A stretch of 64,000 bases of DNA from NCBI RefSeq assembly GCF_004193775.1, contig NC_041005.1, forward strand, positions 7,194,501-7,258,500, given 5' to 3'. Shown in pieces: positions 34,570-46,740 of the stretch. Each line of letters opens with the position of its first letter. Positions within the stretch are counted from its first letter, which is position 1. The DNA comes from Glycine soja. Its lineage: Eukaryota > Streptophyta > Magnoliopsida > Fabales > Fabaceae. The translations under genes were made by a program, and so were the position numbers. The notes below the pieces were generated by a model. It was given only the letters and a program-made list of their open reading frames with translations, made no database searches and was not told where the DNA came from.

Positions 34570-36097
34570 TGTAGGAAAAAAGGTGTTCAAAAACATATAT
34601 TGTGGAATAAAAGGATCTATTTTACATTTAAAATATATTATAAACAAATGACATATTAAAAAATGTACTTATTGATGAGCTCTTGAAGCAAAAAAAGTTC
34701 TTCAATAGTGTGAAGACTCTACACGTATCCACACCAAGACTGACCTCTATTCGTCAACAACCTTGACAAGTGGAAAAATAAAAATAGAGAAGTGATATTA
34801 GGAGGATTTTAATGTGCAACCCAAGGCTCTATTTATAGCACGCTAAGGATACCAAATTTCTTATCAAATCAAAATCATTATTGATAGTATTCTTTTTTAA
34901 GCTATATTATTTCTTGTTACCTTTTATTGTTAACCATTTAGGAATTAAAATTGAAATAATAATTAACCAAGTCAAATTTATATCTAGTCGTCTTTTCAAC
35001 CCAAATTCCAAATACAAAATCATAAATGTTTATTTCTCTTCTTTCACCAAATCTTTTATATTATTTATATTTTCAGTGCTAGTAAAAATATAATAATATT
35101 CCACCTTTTTGAAATCAATTAATCATTTGTTCATATTAAATTTTCTAATTTAATTAATCATCAAATATTAAAATAATTTCTTTAACAGATATTAGAACAC
35201 TTGTTTGTGTGTGACCTCATAGGTTCAATACTAAGCCGATAATATATTAATCAAATTAATATACTAATCAAGGTAGGCGTCTAGCAACACTCCTTAACGT
35301 CCGTATAGCATGAAGTAACATTTTACTTTCAAGAACCATTAGAAGAGTAGTGTAATAATTTATTTCATCTTTATAGTTCTGGGTTAACTTTAGAGTATGG
35401 TATTATTGTCAAACCCTTTTGAGTTAACTCATAATGACTTAAAAAACTCATTTCTTCTTTCATTTAATTTTACTAATCAGGATATAATTTTATTCATAGA
35501 GCTCAAACTCATTACCAAAAGTAAATGGATTCATTTTTTATTAATCATTAATTCTACAGGTATTCAATCATATCCAATATCCATTCAACAAGTGTTCTAA
35601 AACATTAGGTGTCCGAAATCAAAATACAACAAATAACTTGTTAATTACTATGACAATCTCAGACCAAAAAAAACTATTATACCTCTTCTTGAGAATTTTC
35701 TATTGACAGTTTATGGTAAATTTTAACCATTAGAAAATTTCAATTGAGTCAGTTCAATGATCACATCAACATGTGACTCATCTATATATGTAAATTAATA
35801 AATGAAATCTATTAATATTTATTCAATAAATATTATCACATATATATTAATCTATCTGGATTATTGATATCTTATTTACAATAATCATATGATCAAGAAC
35901 AGTTTAGATTAAAATTAGAACAAATTTATTTTTCATTATTATAATCTCTATTATAATTTTAATCAAAGACATTATCAAATGAATTATTTAATCAAATAAT
36001 GAAATATGACAATGAAAATAAAATAATATTTTATTATTAAAATTAGAATTAATTACTTGATGACTTAGATTGTGGGTATACAAATTTATTCCCAACA
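34570..36097 (-). repeat. 5' LTR of the copia element
   Basis: 1,528 bases, starting TGTAGG at left and ending CCCAACA at right. It is collinear with the left LTR except for the 105-base duplication and small indels. Confidence 0.9.
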
Positions 36098-36805
36098 TGA
36101 ATAATGAAGGATGGGTAGAATCTGCACTTTTTTACTTTTAATTTTGGAATCACGCAAGCTAGATATCTCCATGCTTTTGATGCCAACTCTCTACAAAAGA
36201 ATTATTTATTTATTTTTTATTTTTAGAGTAAGGCGGAACCTATCTCTCCCACCTCGTTCTCTCTGGATCGGACAAACAAATTAAAGAAAAATATACTATG
36301 AAAAAAATGCGAAATGTTACTTGTATAATAAACAGAGAGAAAAATAGACAATTGTAACAAAACAAAAAAACAAAGAGAAATTTAAAATGTAATAGAACCT
36401 CTGAGTTGGGATGATCCATTGGTCAAAACCCAATTTAATAGATCTGACTATTGACAGTTGTAATATAGTTCAGCAGATGTTTGGATTTAATTACATTTTG
36501 TTCTCAAAATTCTTTATTTTTACTTAAAAGTTATTTTCCATGTAAAATAAATTAACTTAACTATACAACTATTTTCTGTTGAGCAAGACTTTAAATTTAG
36601 TTCTTGTGTACATAAAAATTATCGTTTGGGAAATTAATTTCATCATACTTTAAATACTATTCTAGAGTCGAATAAGATTATTGTTTCTCATAAAAATAAA
36701 TTATGATCCTGGTTATTATCATTATAACTTTTTTTTGCAGAACTATTATTATACGTTATTAGCTGCATTATTGGAGATGTATATTTTGTGCATGATTTTT
36801 TTTGC

Positions 36806-36861
<56 letters not shown>

Positions 36862-37134
36862 GTTAAGTAGATCATCTATATATATATGAAAATCAAAGAA
36901 AGTATAACAGGATTTATAATCACTCATTCACTCATCTTATTCAATCAACTACATTAGATTTTTTTAAAAAATTTGAGTTAAAAGTTGGAAGGAAAGACTA
37001 TTTCTAAATTTTAAATTAAAAGAATATTTTTTTATTAAATAACTTAGATAAGGTAGAAGAGCTTTAGAGATTTTATTTTTGTTTTCATATAAAGAAGATT
37101 TCAGAATTTTTCTTGTATCTAAACGGGCTCTAAG
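36098..37134. other. Intergenic DNA with (AT)n tract
   Basis: No gene recognised. A pure (AT)n microsatellite of about 25 units occupies 36809-36859. Confidence 0.5.
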
Positions 37135-38004
37135 TGGATGGTACAATCTATTTCTAGTTTTATCATGAGTTGTTTCCATGACAATCTCTTTGCTCCTAAA
37201 TTGAAAGTCTATCTACAAAGCTTTTTTCTGGGGAGTATAGGAGACATGGATAGCATGTATTAAAGTTATACTGGTTTGAGTTGGAGGAAATTTGCAAAGC
37301 CAGCCAAGAAAGGATGGTGGATTGGACTTAGAATTGTAGTTTATCCTTATAAATACAGACACACACACTGGAGAAAGGATCCAATTATATTATTACGAGT
37401 TATATAAATTATTACACTCTTTGATAATTTATAAGATATTTTTATCATAAAACCTATCATTAAATTGAAACTTCTCATTATATAAATTATGTGCACAAAT
37501 TAATATAAAATTGCTTAATATTCTATTAAATTATATCAAAATTGATCAAAATATATTTTTAAAATATATAAACGAGAACTCTTCAATTATATAATTGTCC
37601 AACTTTGATAAAAAAAAAAATTGAAACAACTAACTAATCAATAGGTTATGTTGGGCTTAGTTTGGCACACCTTGTGTTGTTACTAAGTGTTCTAACATTG
37701 TATAAATTGCCTTTAAAAAAACAAAAAATATGTCATGTAATTATAATTTAATAATTAGATCAATAAAATTATATTTTATATAAATTGTAAATAATATAAC
37801 CTGAATCTTGTACCTTGGAAGTTTTCCACTAAATGGAACAATTGTGTTTATAGATCCAGTCTTATTAGTTTAAAGCTACACATGTCTATAGAGAAGGAGA
37901 CCACTCTGCAGATCAGTTGGCTAATTTTGCAGTTCTCAGTCGTAATTCTTTTTGCTGGGATTCTGTTCCCCCTTTTTGCTCTCACTGTTATGCCCGTAAT
38001 TTTA
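37135..38004 (+). pseudogene. LINE remnant: reverse transcriptase C-terminal region and RNase H tail
   Basis: 37135-37332 reads VQSISSFIMSCFHDNL...LKVYLQSFFLGS, then after a stop GLSWRKFAKPAKKGWWIGLR. This matches the plant LINE pattern AIPSYIMSCF...SFWWG...SWEKLC.PK..GG.G.R. 37887-38004 reads YREGDHSADQLANFAVLSRN and SFCWDSVPPFCSHCYARN, the RNase H tail with the REGN-ADxLAN motif and the conserved terminal W...PPF. The ~550 bases between them are AT-rich and probably inserted or fully decayed. Confidence 0.75.
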
Positions 38005-38097
38005 ATGTAAAATCTCCTAATTAGTCATATTAACAAAATTTATAATATGATATTTTATTCTAATTAGTCAGATCAAATTTATAATAAAACTATTAAA

Positions 38098-38442
38098 TTA
38101 TGTTTTTTTTAATTCTTGTGGGTAAATTAAGAAATATAATATGATATTTTATCCTAATTAATCAGACGAATTTAATAAAATTCTCCGGGGTGGATTATAT
38201 TAATTATATCACATATGATTAATCACAACTAATGTTTTAAATGTGATTTTAACACTTAATATATATAAATTATGTTCTTTTTTTCTTAATTCATGTGGAT
38301 AAATTAAAAAATATAACTTCATATTTTATCCTAATTAGTCATACAAATATAATAAAATTCTCGTAGTTAGATTATATTACATTACATATGATTAATCACA
38401 ACTAATATTTTAAATATGATTTTAACACTTAATATATATAAA
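38098..38442. repeat. Tandem duplication, two ~172-bp units
   Basis: Unit 1 starts at 38098 and unit 2 at 38270 (both TTATGTT). They share TATTTTATCCTAATTA, ATATGATTAATCACAACTAA and TTTTAACACTTAATATATAT in the same order. A partial third copy of the first half lies just upstream (about 38000-38080). Confidence 0.8.
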
Positions 38443-39793
38443 CCTAATCAATTAAAAATATTATGACTATACTCTAATCAATTAATTTATATTAATCATT
38501 TAATATTAATTTATTCTTAATAAAGAGCTAAATATTTGCATAATATTCTCAATAATGTAATTAATTGAATAAAATTGCACAAAAAAATTATTTAACATAA
38601 TTTTGCATTACAATAATCATAAAATCATACATACAAAATTAAGAAAATAAATAAATAATATATGCATATCATTATTCAATAAAAGAAACCACACAAGCTC
38701 TTTAATCATTAATTTTAACGTGCATACATTATTTAACTTAATATTACATGCTTAAATAAATATCAAATTTAAACATACAATTAAAATAAGTAAACAAATA
38801 ATTTTAAACACATTAAAATGCACTTATATGTGTTAAACCATTCAATTTAATTATTTATCATATGTATAATTATCAATAAAATTATACATGCAAACTCATA
38901 TAATTAAATTAATCTCCAGCGCATAAATAATAAATTTATTATGAGTAGCATTAAATAATGATATTATTAATTATTAATTCAAGATGTTACACACTTACAA
39001 AGAGTTTAAATTACTTACGTGCAAATGGATCACGTGTTACGGCGAATTATGATAAATTATTATGAGTCGTGACTTGTGACTTGTAACTCAATTGATGTGG
39101 TCCAAAAGAAAGACATGGCCAGGGGGTGGGGGAATTAAGATGGTGACGTCTCTTCTTTTTTTTTTTTCTGCACCTAAAAAATTAGTAAATTGCAGAGTGG
39201 AGGAATAAAAACGAGAAGCACCCCTTTGTCTTTTTCTAACATGTTGTATTTTGCGTTTATTTGTAGGGGCCCCTCCAAGTTCAACCATTTTGAAAACTAT
39301 GATATTGTTGAAATCTGTTGGCCTAAATTGTAACCAATTTCAGTAATAATGTTTACTTTGCTTTGTTTCCTAAAGAACAATCAACCTAATAATGATCTCT
39401 TAAATAAATGATTGTGGTTTTCTCATTTACACTAGTCAATCATTTTTCTTAAAAACAAAAAATTGGTCACGGTCCCTACGTGGATTCTTATTTTTGCTTT
39501 TTGCATGAGATGTTACATACAAAAATTAAATGTGTGAAAATAAGCTTCAGCACATAGACCAATTTGATCCAACTCAATCTATAGGTTAAACATGTTTTTG
39601 TATATGTTAGTTGTGTCTTTGTGTGTTATCTCCTTCCCTTATTGTTGAATTTGGGTCGTTCTTCGTGGTCATTGCACAATGAAAATTTTATTTATCTTTG
39701 CCTTTGAGTAATTTAATAACCACTTACAATTTTGCCTGCAAATACTTTTCAATAATGTTAAATACAAATAAATACATTTAGTTTTTAAAAACT
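38443..39793. other. AT-rich intergenic DNA
   Basis: No gene recognised. It is unusually AT-rich to about 39000. The frame at 39088-39288 has no known motif. Confidence 0.4.
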
Positions 39794-40095
39794 TAAAAAC
39801 ATTCATTACTTTCTATATAAAGTAAGTAAGAGGTTTGACAAGAAGATTTCACTTAAGAATTTGGAATTATCCTTTCCTTTTTTATGTTCTATTATTTCTT
39901 TCTTTTTAATTTTGATAATGTGTTGTTAGTATTACTATTCATCTTAATTATACTTTGAATAAACACTCATGTTGACGTGGTTGGGGTTGGGCGTGTTTAT
40001 TCATCTTAAGTAAGAGGTTTGACGTTTATTTATTAAGAATTTGGAATTATCCTTTCCTTTTTTATGTTCTATTAAAAACATTCATTACTTTCTAT
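39794..40095. repeat. Scrambled local duplication with inverted promoter copy
   Basis: Three exact segments are each present twice, in changed order: A (23 bases) at 39794-39816 and 40073-40095; B (17 bases) at 39823-39839 and 40007-40023; C (42 bases) at 39853-39894 and 40033-40074. Original order is A-B-C; the copy is B-C-A. Between them, 39972-40001 is a perfect 30-base reverse complement of 41029-41058, the core promoter of the downstream hydrolase gene. This looks like patchwork filler DNA from break repair. Confidence 0.85.
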
Positions 40096-40825
40096 GAATT
40101 TCTTGATCTCCTAAAAACTTGGATTGGAATTCTAAATTATTGGTGGAATTGAATCAGTAACAAATCGCCGTAATCGGTCCATGAATTGAGTATTTAAAAG
40201 CATAAGATCCAAACAGAAATTGTCAACATATGATGCCCGAAATCTACAAGAATTTTCAAAGGTGGAGATAGGAAAGTGAAGAGAAAATCAGGCCACACAC
40301 GAAATCGTCAAGTCGCAATTTCGTGTAACAGTAAACTACTAATCAAATTGTTTATTTAGACAAATAAATAAATTCAAAGGATTCCAACTCACGAGAATCC
40401 AGATGATTTTGTTTTTAGATGCAATTATAACTGACTGCATAATACACCAATATAAGAGAATATACTAGTAGTATGTATACCTTGCACAACAATTTTTTTC
40501 ATTAATTTCTCATATATATCTGAATTAAATGTGAATATTAAATACTAACCATAATATGTAGTAAATACTTCAGACATAATAAGTACTACTACTAAAAAAT
40601 TTATTTAAATATTATTTCTTTAATCAAATAGTAGTAAGACTTTAGATAAGAAAATCATTATAATTTGGTTTTAATATAACATCAATTTCTGAGTAATGCG
40701 GTAAAAAAGAAAAAGAATGCGACTGTGAAGCACGCGCGCTTTTTTACAACTGCTAGCAAAAAAACCAACCACAGTGGCCACAACTACGCGTTTTTTCCCC
40801 TGCCAAGTTTAACAAATGCAAATTC

Positions 40826-40836
40826 GCCACGTGTCG
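40826..40836 (+). promoter_or_regulatory. G-box / ABRE-like element
   Basis: GCCACGTGTCG contains the CACGTG G-box and the ACGTGTC ABRE core, about 195 bases upstream of the TATA box of the hydrolase gene. This suggests, but does not prove, bZIP or bHLH (for example abscisic-acid or light) control. Confidence 0.45.
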
Positions 40837-41024
40837 AAATCTAAGCAAGCATCTCATCAAGCTCAACGAGTATTGGCTGTACTATAGCAATCACCGTTTA
40901 TTTATTATTCCGATGCGAACAACGTTTCATCAGCTTTTTCTTCTTCCAAATCAGACAGCAACTCGATTATGAAATCTGAGCCGTTGGATCTCGGGGCCCA
41001 CAAAACAAACGGATCCGAAACAAG

Positions 41025-41032
41025 TATAAATA
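41025..41032 (+). promoter_or_regulatory. TATA box of the hydrolase gene
   Basis: TATAAATA lies 131 bases upstream of the ATG; transcription would begin near 41057. Confidence 0.7.
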
Positions 41033-41155
41033 AACACGCCCAACCCCAACCACGTCAAAAAACCAGATTACGTTTGCATTGAGTTGCGCTGTTCCTTCCT
41101 CCTGTTGTTCGTATTTATTTCATTTACGCCGCCGTCGTCTCCGCCGCAGAGAGCG

Positions 41156-44100
41156 ATGTCTTCCGTCGAAACGGAGATGGAGCCACTCACGTCGGGGGCC
41201 AGCAACCGCATAATTCCGCTCCTCAAGGCCCTCAGAGCCTCCCTCATCTTCGTCTACACCTTCTTCCTCTCCTTCCTCCTCTTCGTCCTCCCCCGCCGCC
41301 GCCGCCTCTCCCCCGCGGCGGGGACGCCCTCTCCGAAGAAGCATTTGAGGCGGCGCTGGCTCGTGCGCGAGGAGGAGGACACGTGCCGCAGAAGGGCGCT
41401 GGCGCAGGACGTGGGAATGGGTCGCGACGAAGGGTGGTACCGCTGGAGCACTTCCATCTTCTACGGGGTTCGGAACAACGCTCTGTTTTGCCGGTCGTGG
41501 TTCCCGGTTGCCGGTGATGTTAAGTAAGGTTTTTCTTTTTTCTTTCTTCTTTCGCTTTACGTTTCGAAATTTCAACACGTCTCTTCCGTTTATTTTGACG
41601 GACTTTTGCTAATTTTGTTGCTAAACGAACTTGTGCTTGCGTTTGTGTTTTTGGCTTTTTAAGCGTCGTGTGTATATATGTAGAGAATTCTAGAGATGGA
41701 GATTATGCTCAATACAATGAAATTCTGAAGAGCCTTAGATGACTAAATACAAGTAAACGAGTTTAAAAACAAAATTTTTGTGCACTGCAGCTTGATTGAA
41801 GTAATTGGTGCCGTGAAAGTGGAAAGTTTACAAGCAAATTTCGTGGTTTGATTTTGGGGGGTTTTACTTTTTCGGTGGTTTGTGTTGGTGTGCTTTATTA
41901 TTGACTGGTGGGTTTACTATTGAACTGTTTACAAACAGCAAAGTGTTAAGGTTCACAAAATTGTAATAGTTGTTTTCACGGGATTCAGTTGTTTTATGTC
42001 CTTTTCCGAGATGATTGATGAGACAGTCTAATTAATGGATAGTTAGAAAGCTACTGCTTATTGCCTGTGCTTTCTTTTCTTGGTTTTAATTCCCTGCCTT
42101 TTTTTCTTGTTAGCATGTATAGCTAACTTTCTGTTTGCTTTCTGTAATATTTGGCTCAAGTTTTTTTCTCTTTTGTTCTTTCAGGGGCATTCTAATCATC
42201 ATTCACGGGCTTAATGAACACAGGTAATCTTGCTTAAGTGCTTTGTCTACTTCTTTGAACAATTGCTTTCTCTTAGGGATTAATGGAACTATTCTAGTCT
42301 GCTTTTTGTTTTCCGACATTAGATTTTTTTTCAAGTGATTATCAATAGATTTAAATCTTTCTTTTGATTGTTTTTAATGTAAGATAATAAGATTTATCCC
42401 CCATCCCCACTTCTCAGACTTGGTTCTTATTTTTCAGTGGAAGATATGCGGACTTTGCAAGGCAATTAACATCATGCAACTTTGGTGTCTATGCAATGGA
42501 CTGGATAGGTAGTTTAAATTTCTTATTCCATTCTGTCCTTACTATTTTGTGATGGATCTGGAGTGATTTGTTTTATCTTTACAGGTCATGGAGGTAGTGA
42601 TGGATTGCATGGTTATGTTCCATCTCTTGATCATGTGGTTGTAGATACGGTATGCATATTTATACTTTCTTCAGTTAATGAATATAGAAATGTGGCATAT
42701 GTTCTTGTTTGTGATATTCTTATAATGGAAAAACGCTTTAGGTGACAATATTTTTCCTACCATTTTAAACATTGGGATGGGACTTGGAAATAGCGAAATA
42801 AGCTTATTGTGTAAAGTTAAAATGCATGATAACCTTTTATTCTTTGAGCATTAGGCAGCCATGGTGTCTCAGTTAACTTGCTAGTGTTTTTCTTGCTTTG
42901 CCTTAAATATTATTTGATCATGCTCTTTAGAGCAATATGTTTGTATCCATTGTTCAATTTCATCTTAATTGTTATTTCTAGTCACTTTCATGGCCATTTG
43001 AAAATTTATTACCACAATTTCAAATATCTATGCTGTTCTTGGCTTGTTTTTCTTTAGAGATATATTGCAATATTACAACATTTCAAATGTCAGTCAGTGT
43101 TTTTGACAGTGTACTTTGCATACTGATGGTAATGTTATGAACAGGGGGCTTTCCTGGAAAAGATTAGATCGGAGAATCCTGGGATACCATGCTTTCTCTT
43201 TGGTCACTCCACTGGGGGAGCTGTGGTCTTGAAAGTAAGGGTGGAAATTTTCTGCATATCTTCTGCAATTAAATTTGTCTTTGTTCAATTTTGAAATTTA
43301 TTTTTTACAAATTTTGTGTAGGCGGCTTCCCATCCTCATATTGAAGTAATGGTGGAAGGAATTATATTAACCTCACCAGCTTTACGTGTGAAGCCAGCTC
43401 ATCCTATTGTTGGTGTAAGTTTTGCATTTGTTAGTTGTGCATAATGTTTGAAATTAATGTGTTTCTGATTTGTTACTACAGTCCTAGCCATGCTCGGTAC
43501 ACTTGTACTTATATCTTAAGCTTGCCGTAAAAACAACCTCCGTTTCCAATTGTTATGTCAATTCTCTGTAATATACAAAGTTATCATTGGTTCATTTGAT
43601 GTTGGTGAATTGGAAGCAGAATAAACACAACTACAGATGTTATTTTACTTTGTAATTATTTATACTAGATTTTCAAGACATTCAGGCTTTCAATGCTTCC
43701 ATTTCCTCTGCACCTACTCCATCGATTTCACAACAGTGTCAGCAGAAATGATGCTAAGCCCGGCTCGTATTTCCTTTCCTTATGATCTTTTGCCCCAACA
43801 ATCCATTCTCATACTGAGACTCATACCTCTCTCCTTTATATTTTATCAACCATGGTTTTCAAAACTACAGATCAAGAGAGTATATTAGCAATAGCTATTA
43901 TTTTCTCAAGATTTTAATGCCTCATTGCATTATGTTTGTAATTATAGACCCTTCTTTGAGTGTGTTTGATGCTTTTTGTCTCTATTCATGTGTTGATGCA
44001 GGCTGTAGCTCCAATTTTTTCTCTGGTAGCTCCTAGGTTCCAATTCAAAGGAGCAAACAAAAGGGGCATTCCAGTTTCGAGGGATCCAGCGGCTTTGTTG

Positions 44101-44412
44101 GCGAAGTACTCTGATCCTTTGGTCTACACAGGACCTATAAGGGTACGAACTGGCCACGAAATATTGCGGATATCCTCGTACTTAATGCGAAACTTCAACT
44201 CTGTGACTGTGCCATTCTTTGTCCTGCACGGAACTGCTGATAAGGTGACTGATCCACTGGCCTCACAAGATCTATATGATAAGGCAGCTTCAAAGTTCAA
44301 AGACATAAAGCTTTACGACGGCTTCTTGCACGACCTTCTGTTTGAGCCTGAGCGTGAAGAGATAGCTCAGGACATTATCAACTGGATGGAAAAGAGATTA
44401 TTTACTATTTGA
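41156..44412 (+). CDS. Monoacylglycerol lipase / caffeoylshikimate esterase-type alpha/beta hydrolase
   Basis: Seven exons: 41156-41523, 42185-42223, 42438-42508, 42585-42649, 43145-43234, 43322-43414, 44002-44412. All introns are GT-AG and phases join cleanly to 378 residues. The start is the first ATG after the TATA box. Residues about 26-46 are a hydrophobic segment followed by Pro-Arg-rich basic residues, suggesting a membrane anchor. The hydrolase fold begins IIIHGLNEHSGRYADFA (oxyanion HG 130-131). The nucleophile elbow is GHSTGG (Ser203), the acid is in HGTADKVTD (Asp322) and the base is in DGFLHDLLFE (His352), so the triad is complete. Plant relatives hydrolyse monoacylglycerols or lysophospholipids, and one clade caffeoyl-shikimate in lignin synthesis; which substrate applies here cannot be read from the sequence. 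Exon 1 is GC-rich compared with its surroundings. Confidence 0.93.
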
Positions 44413-44420
44413 AAATGTTA

Positions 44421-44421
<1 letters not shown>

Positions 44422-44458
<37 letters not shown>
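44422..44458. repeat. (TA)n microsatellite in the hydrolase 3'UTR
   Basis: About 18 TA units start nine bases after the TGA stop codon, then a run of G's. Confidence 0.95.
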
Positions 44459-44460
<2 letters not shown>

Positions 44461-45275
44461 GGGGGTTAATAGGAAAGGGAAGACACAAGGGAAGAAAAAG
44501 GGATGCCATGTTTGTAAGTGTAGAAAATTGAAGTCGCCCTGGGAAATGGGGGGAGGCGGATGCAGATAGGTTTATTCATCTTTTCATTTTAGTGTTTTGA
44601 ATATATGTATTGTGTGAAGATCTTTGTTTTATCAAGAAACTTGTACATTTTATAGACTTAAATATTTCAGTAGTGTTTCCATTTCTCCAGATCCAGCATT
44701 CTTTCAATTTGTGATCTGTGTAGGCTCGTATACATATTTGCCATTTTTGTATGTTGCTTTTGCAATTTGCATAACTTTGATTCGTGCATTTTCATCAGAA
44801 AGCTTAAAGGAAATTGCATATTGGTACCGATTCGAGTCGCCTGAAACACTGCACATAGCTGATCACCCATGATTTCCGTTAATCATCATTTTTAAAAAAA
44901 AATTACAATTGAATTAATTACAATAAAACATTTGTTCGTAAAGCTTTAGCATGCAACTCTCAATGTGCTGATGCAGTATGAATAGTAAAAAGAGTTATTT
45001 TACTTCATTGTGTTGATGCAGCATGAATAGCATGTAACTCGAATCATATTTGTGGATAGATAAGAGATTACTCACCATTCAGTATAAACTATAAAGATTG
45101 TGTTGAGAGGTTGACATGTTGCGGAAAAACAAAGTTCGAAATATTAGTTATAGATAGGTAGGTGTTTGATGCTTCAACGACATGGAGACGTGATGTGAAA
45201 TATGAATTATGGAAGATTGGCATGATAGGAATAGTAAAAGAAAAAACCTAATTTTTCGTATAAAATATTTTTTTT
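44459..45275. other. 3' flank of the hydrolase gene
   Basis: It probably contains the 3'UTR and polyadenylation region (TTGTGTGAAGATCTTTGTTTT near 44610). Two imperfect copies of a GTGCTGATGCAGxATGAATAG sequence occur at about 44968 and 45011. No other gene. Confidence 0.4.
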
Positions 45276-45952
45276 TAGTTAAATTAGTTATGTATAGTTT
45301 CACGATTTTGATTTGTATATTTTAGTTCTTATATTTTAAAAGTAATTTTTTTAGTTTTATAGTTTATATTTTAATTCTTTTATAGTCTCTATAATTTAGA
45401 AGTGATTTTTTAAGTTTTTATAATTTATATTTTAATTTTTTTTAGTCCGTATAGTTTGAAAGTTATTTTTTTAATATCTATAATTTGTATTTTAATTATC
45501 TTTTAGTCCTTATTATAAAAAAATATAAAAATAATTAATTATAAATTAATTATAAATTATTAATTATTTTTTATTATAAATTATCTTGCGATAAATTAGT
45601 TATGAATTACTTAATGATATTTTTGTAATTAATTATAATTGTTAACATTACTCATATGCTAAGAACTAAAAGAGAATTAAAATATAAAATATAGGGACTA
45701 AAAAGATCACTTTCAAACTATACAGACTAAAAAAAAATTAAAATACAAATTATAAGGACTAAAAAATTACTTTCAAACTAGAGAGACTAAAAGAGAATTA
45801 AAATGTAAACTATAAAGATTAAAAAATCACTTTCAAAAGAGACTAAAAGAGAATTAAAATATAAACTATAAGGACTAAAAAATCATTTTAAAACTATAGG
45901 GATTAAAAAGTACAAATGGTGAAACTATATAGATCAAATGAGTAATTAAACT
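45276..45952. mobile_element. Foldback element with repeat-built arms
   Basis: The left arm (45276-45515) is a string of about four ~65-base subunits (TAGTYYxTATAxTTTxxAAGT). The right arm (about 45665-45952) is a string of about four units that are their reverse complement (ACTTTCAAACTATAxxGACTAAAA). Outer ends pair as GTTAAATTA / TAATTAAAC. The centre is AT-rich with no coding capacity. This is the pattern of long-TIR MULE-like or foldback elements; no transposase and no target duplication were found. Confidence 0.65.
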
Positions 45953-46326
45953 TTTTTTTATTATCAAATAAGAAATTCATAGTGTTAAACTTGTAATTAA
46001 TAGAGATATATGTTAGTCAACACTAATAATTTTTTATTTTTAATTTGAATTGCTTTTTATAGATACAAGTTAGAGAATTTGGATTGCTTATTTGCTTTTA
46101 GCTTCCTTTTTCTCATTAGAAATTATTTTTAATTTGGTCATTTAGTTTTTTGGTTTAATATTATCATCTAATTTTTAAAAATTATTCAATTTAATTCTAC
46201 CTATAAATTAAATAATCGATAATAAAAAATCATATTTTATGACGATTTAAAATTATTATTAAGTAGATTTAAACTATCACAAAACATATTTTTTAATCCT
46301 AATTTAAATGAAATGATCAAATTAAA

Positions 46327-46740
46327 TCATAACTTCAAATCTTGTAAACTCCACCCTTCAACTGGATCACAGATAAACCCCCACTCTATCATGGATCCAT
46401 CTCCATTCATTGGCAGCACTTTGAGTGTTGCCACATTTGACTTAAATCCGACGTTGTTGTCAACAATTTCATATGACAAACAACATTGGACGGGATCGAT
46501 TGCAAGCAGCTTCTCTTTGGCCCACATGATGGTTCCTTCTTCGACGGTGGAAGCACAGTAGTAGCGGATTAGGCCCGGTTGACCTGGAACACCCTCGAGT
46601 TGATGGTAACATGTTTCTATGGGCATCCACTTGTGTAGGTTTCAGAAATCCTCTAACGCAGACCACATTAGTTCTGCATCCGTGCCTGGTAGTTCAGCCA
46701 CGGCTTTGCCTTCCCATTGAAGCTTAGATTCCTCTGCCAT
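46327..46740 (-). pseudogene. Lachrymatory-factor-synthase-like (START/Bet v 1 fold) gene, broken
   Basis: From ATG 46740-46738 the frame reads MAEESKLQWEGKAVAELPG, TDAELMWSALEDF, then TGA at 46644-46642, and continues NLHKWMPIETCYHQLEGVPG to WSLQDLKL and TAA. This is the polyketide cyclase/lipid-transport (LFS-like) family of small ligand-binding proteins. In relatives, from memory, the stop position is a Cys codon (TGC), so one base change would explain it. The C-terminal helix is also missing: the frame ends shortly after EWGFICDPVEGW and runs into AT-rich repeat DNA. Apart from these lesions the frame is well preserved, so inactivation may be recent. Expression from the downstream Met (MPIETC) would lack the first strand and helix. 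Confidence 0.85.

Larger units (their letters stand above)
28384..36097 (-). mobile_element. Two-LTR Ty1/copia retrotransposon, disabled
   Basis: A complete-structure copia element of 7.7 kb read on the minus strand: 5' LTR at right (34570-36097), primer-binding site, gag, protease remnant, integrase, reverse transcriptase, RNase H, polypurine tract, and 3' LTR at left (28384-30009). The shared flank TGAA(T) at 28380-28384 and 36098-36102 is the probable target duplication. By eye the LTRs differ at roughly one base in ten, so the insertion is old. Domain order integrase before reverse transcriptase defines Ty1/copia. The finer lineage is uncertain. Confidence 0.93.

Noticed and set aside
41120..41578. 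152-codon antisense frame opposite hydrolase exon 1
   Set aside because: It is Arg/Glu-rich and arises from the GC-rich exon on the other strand; no motif or promoter supports it.
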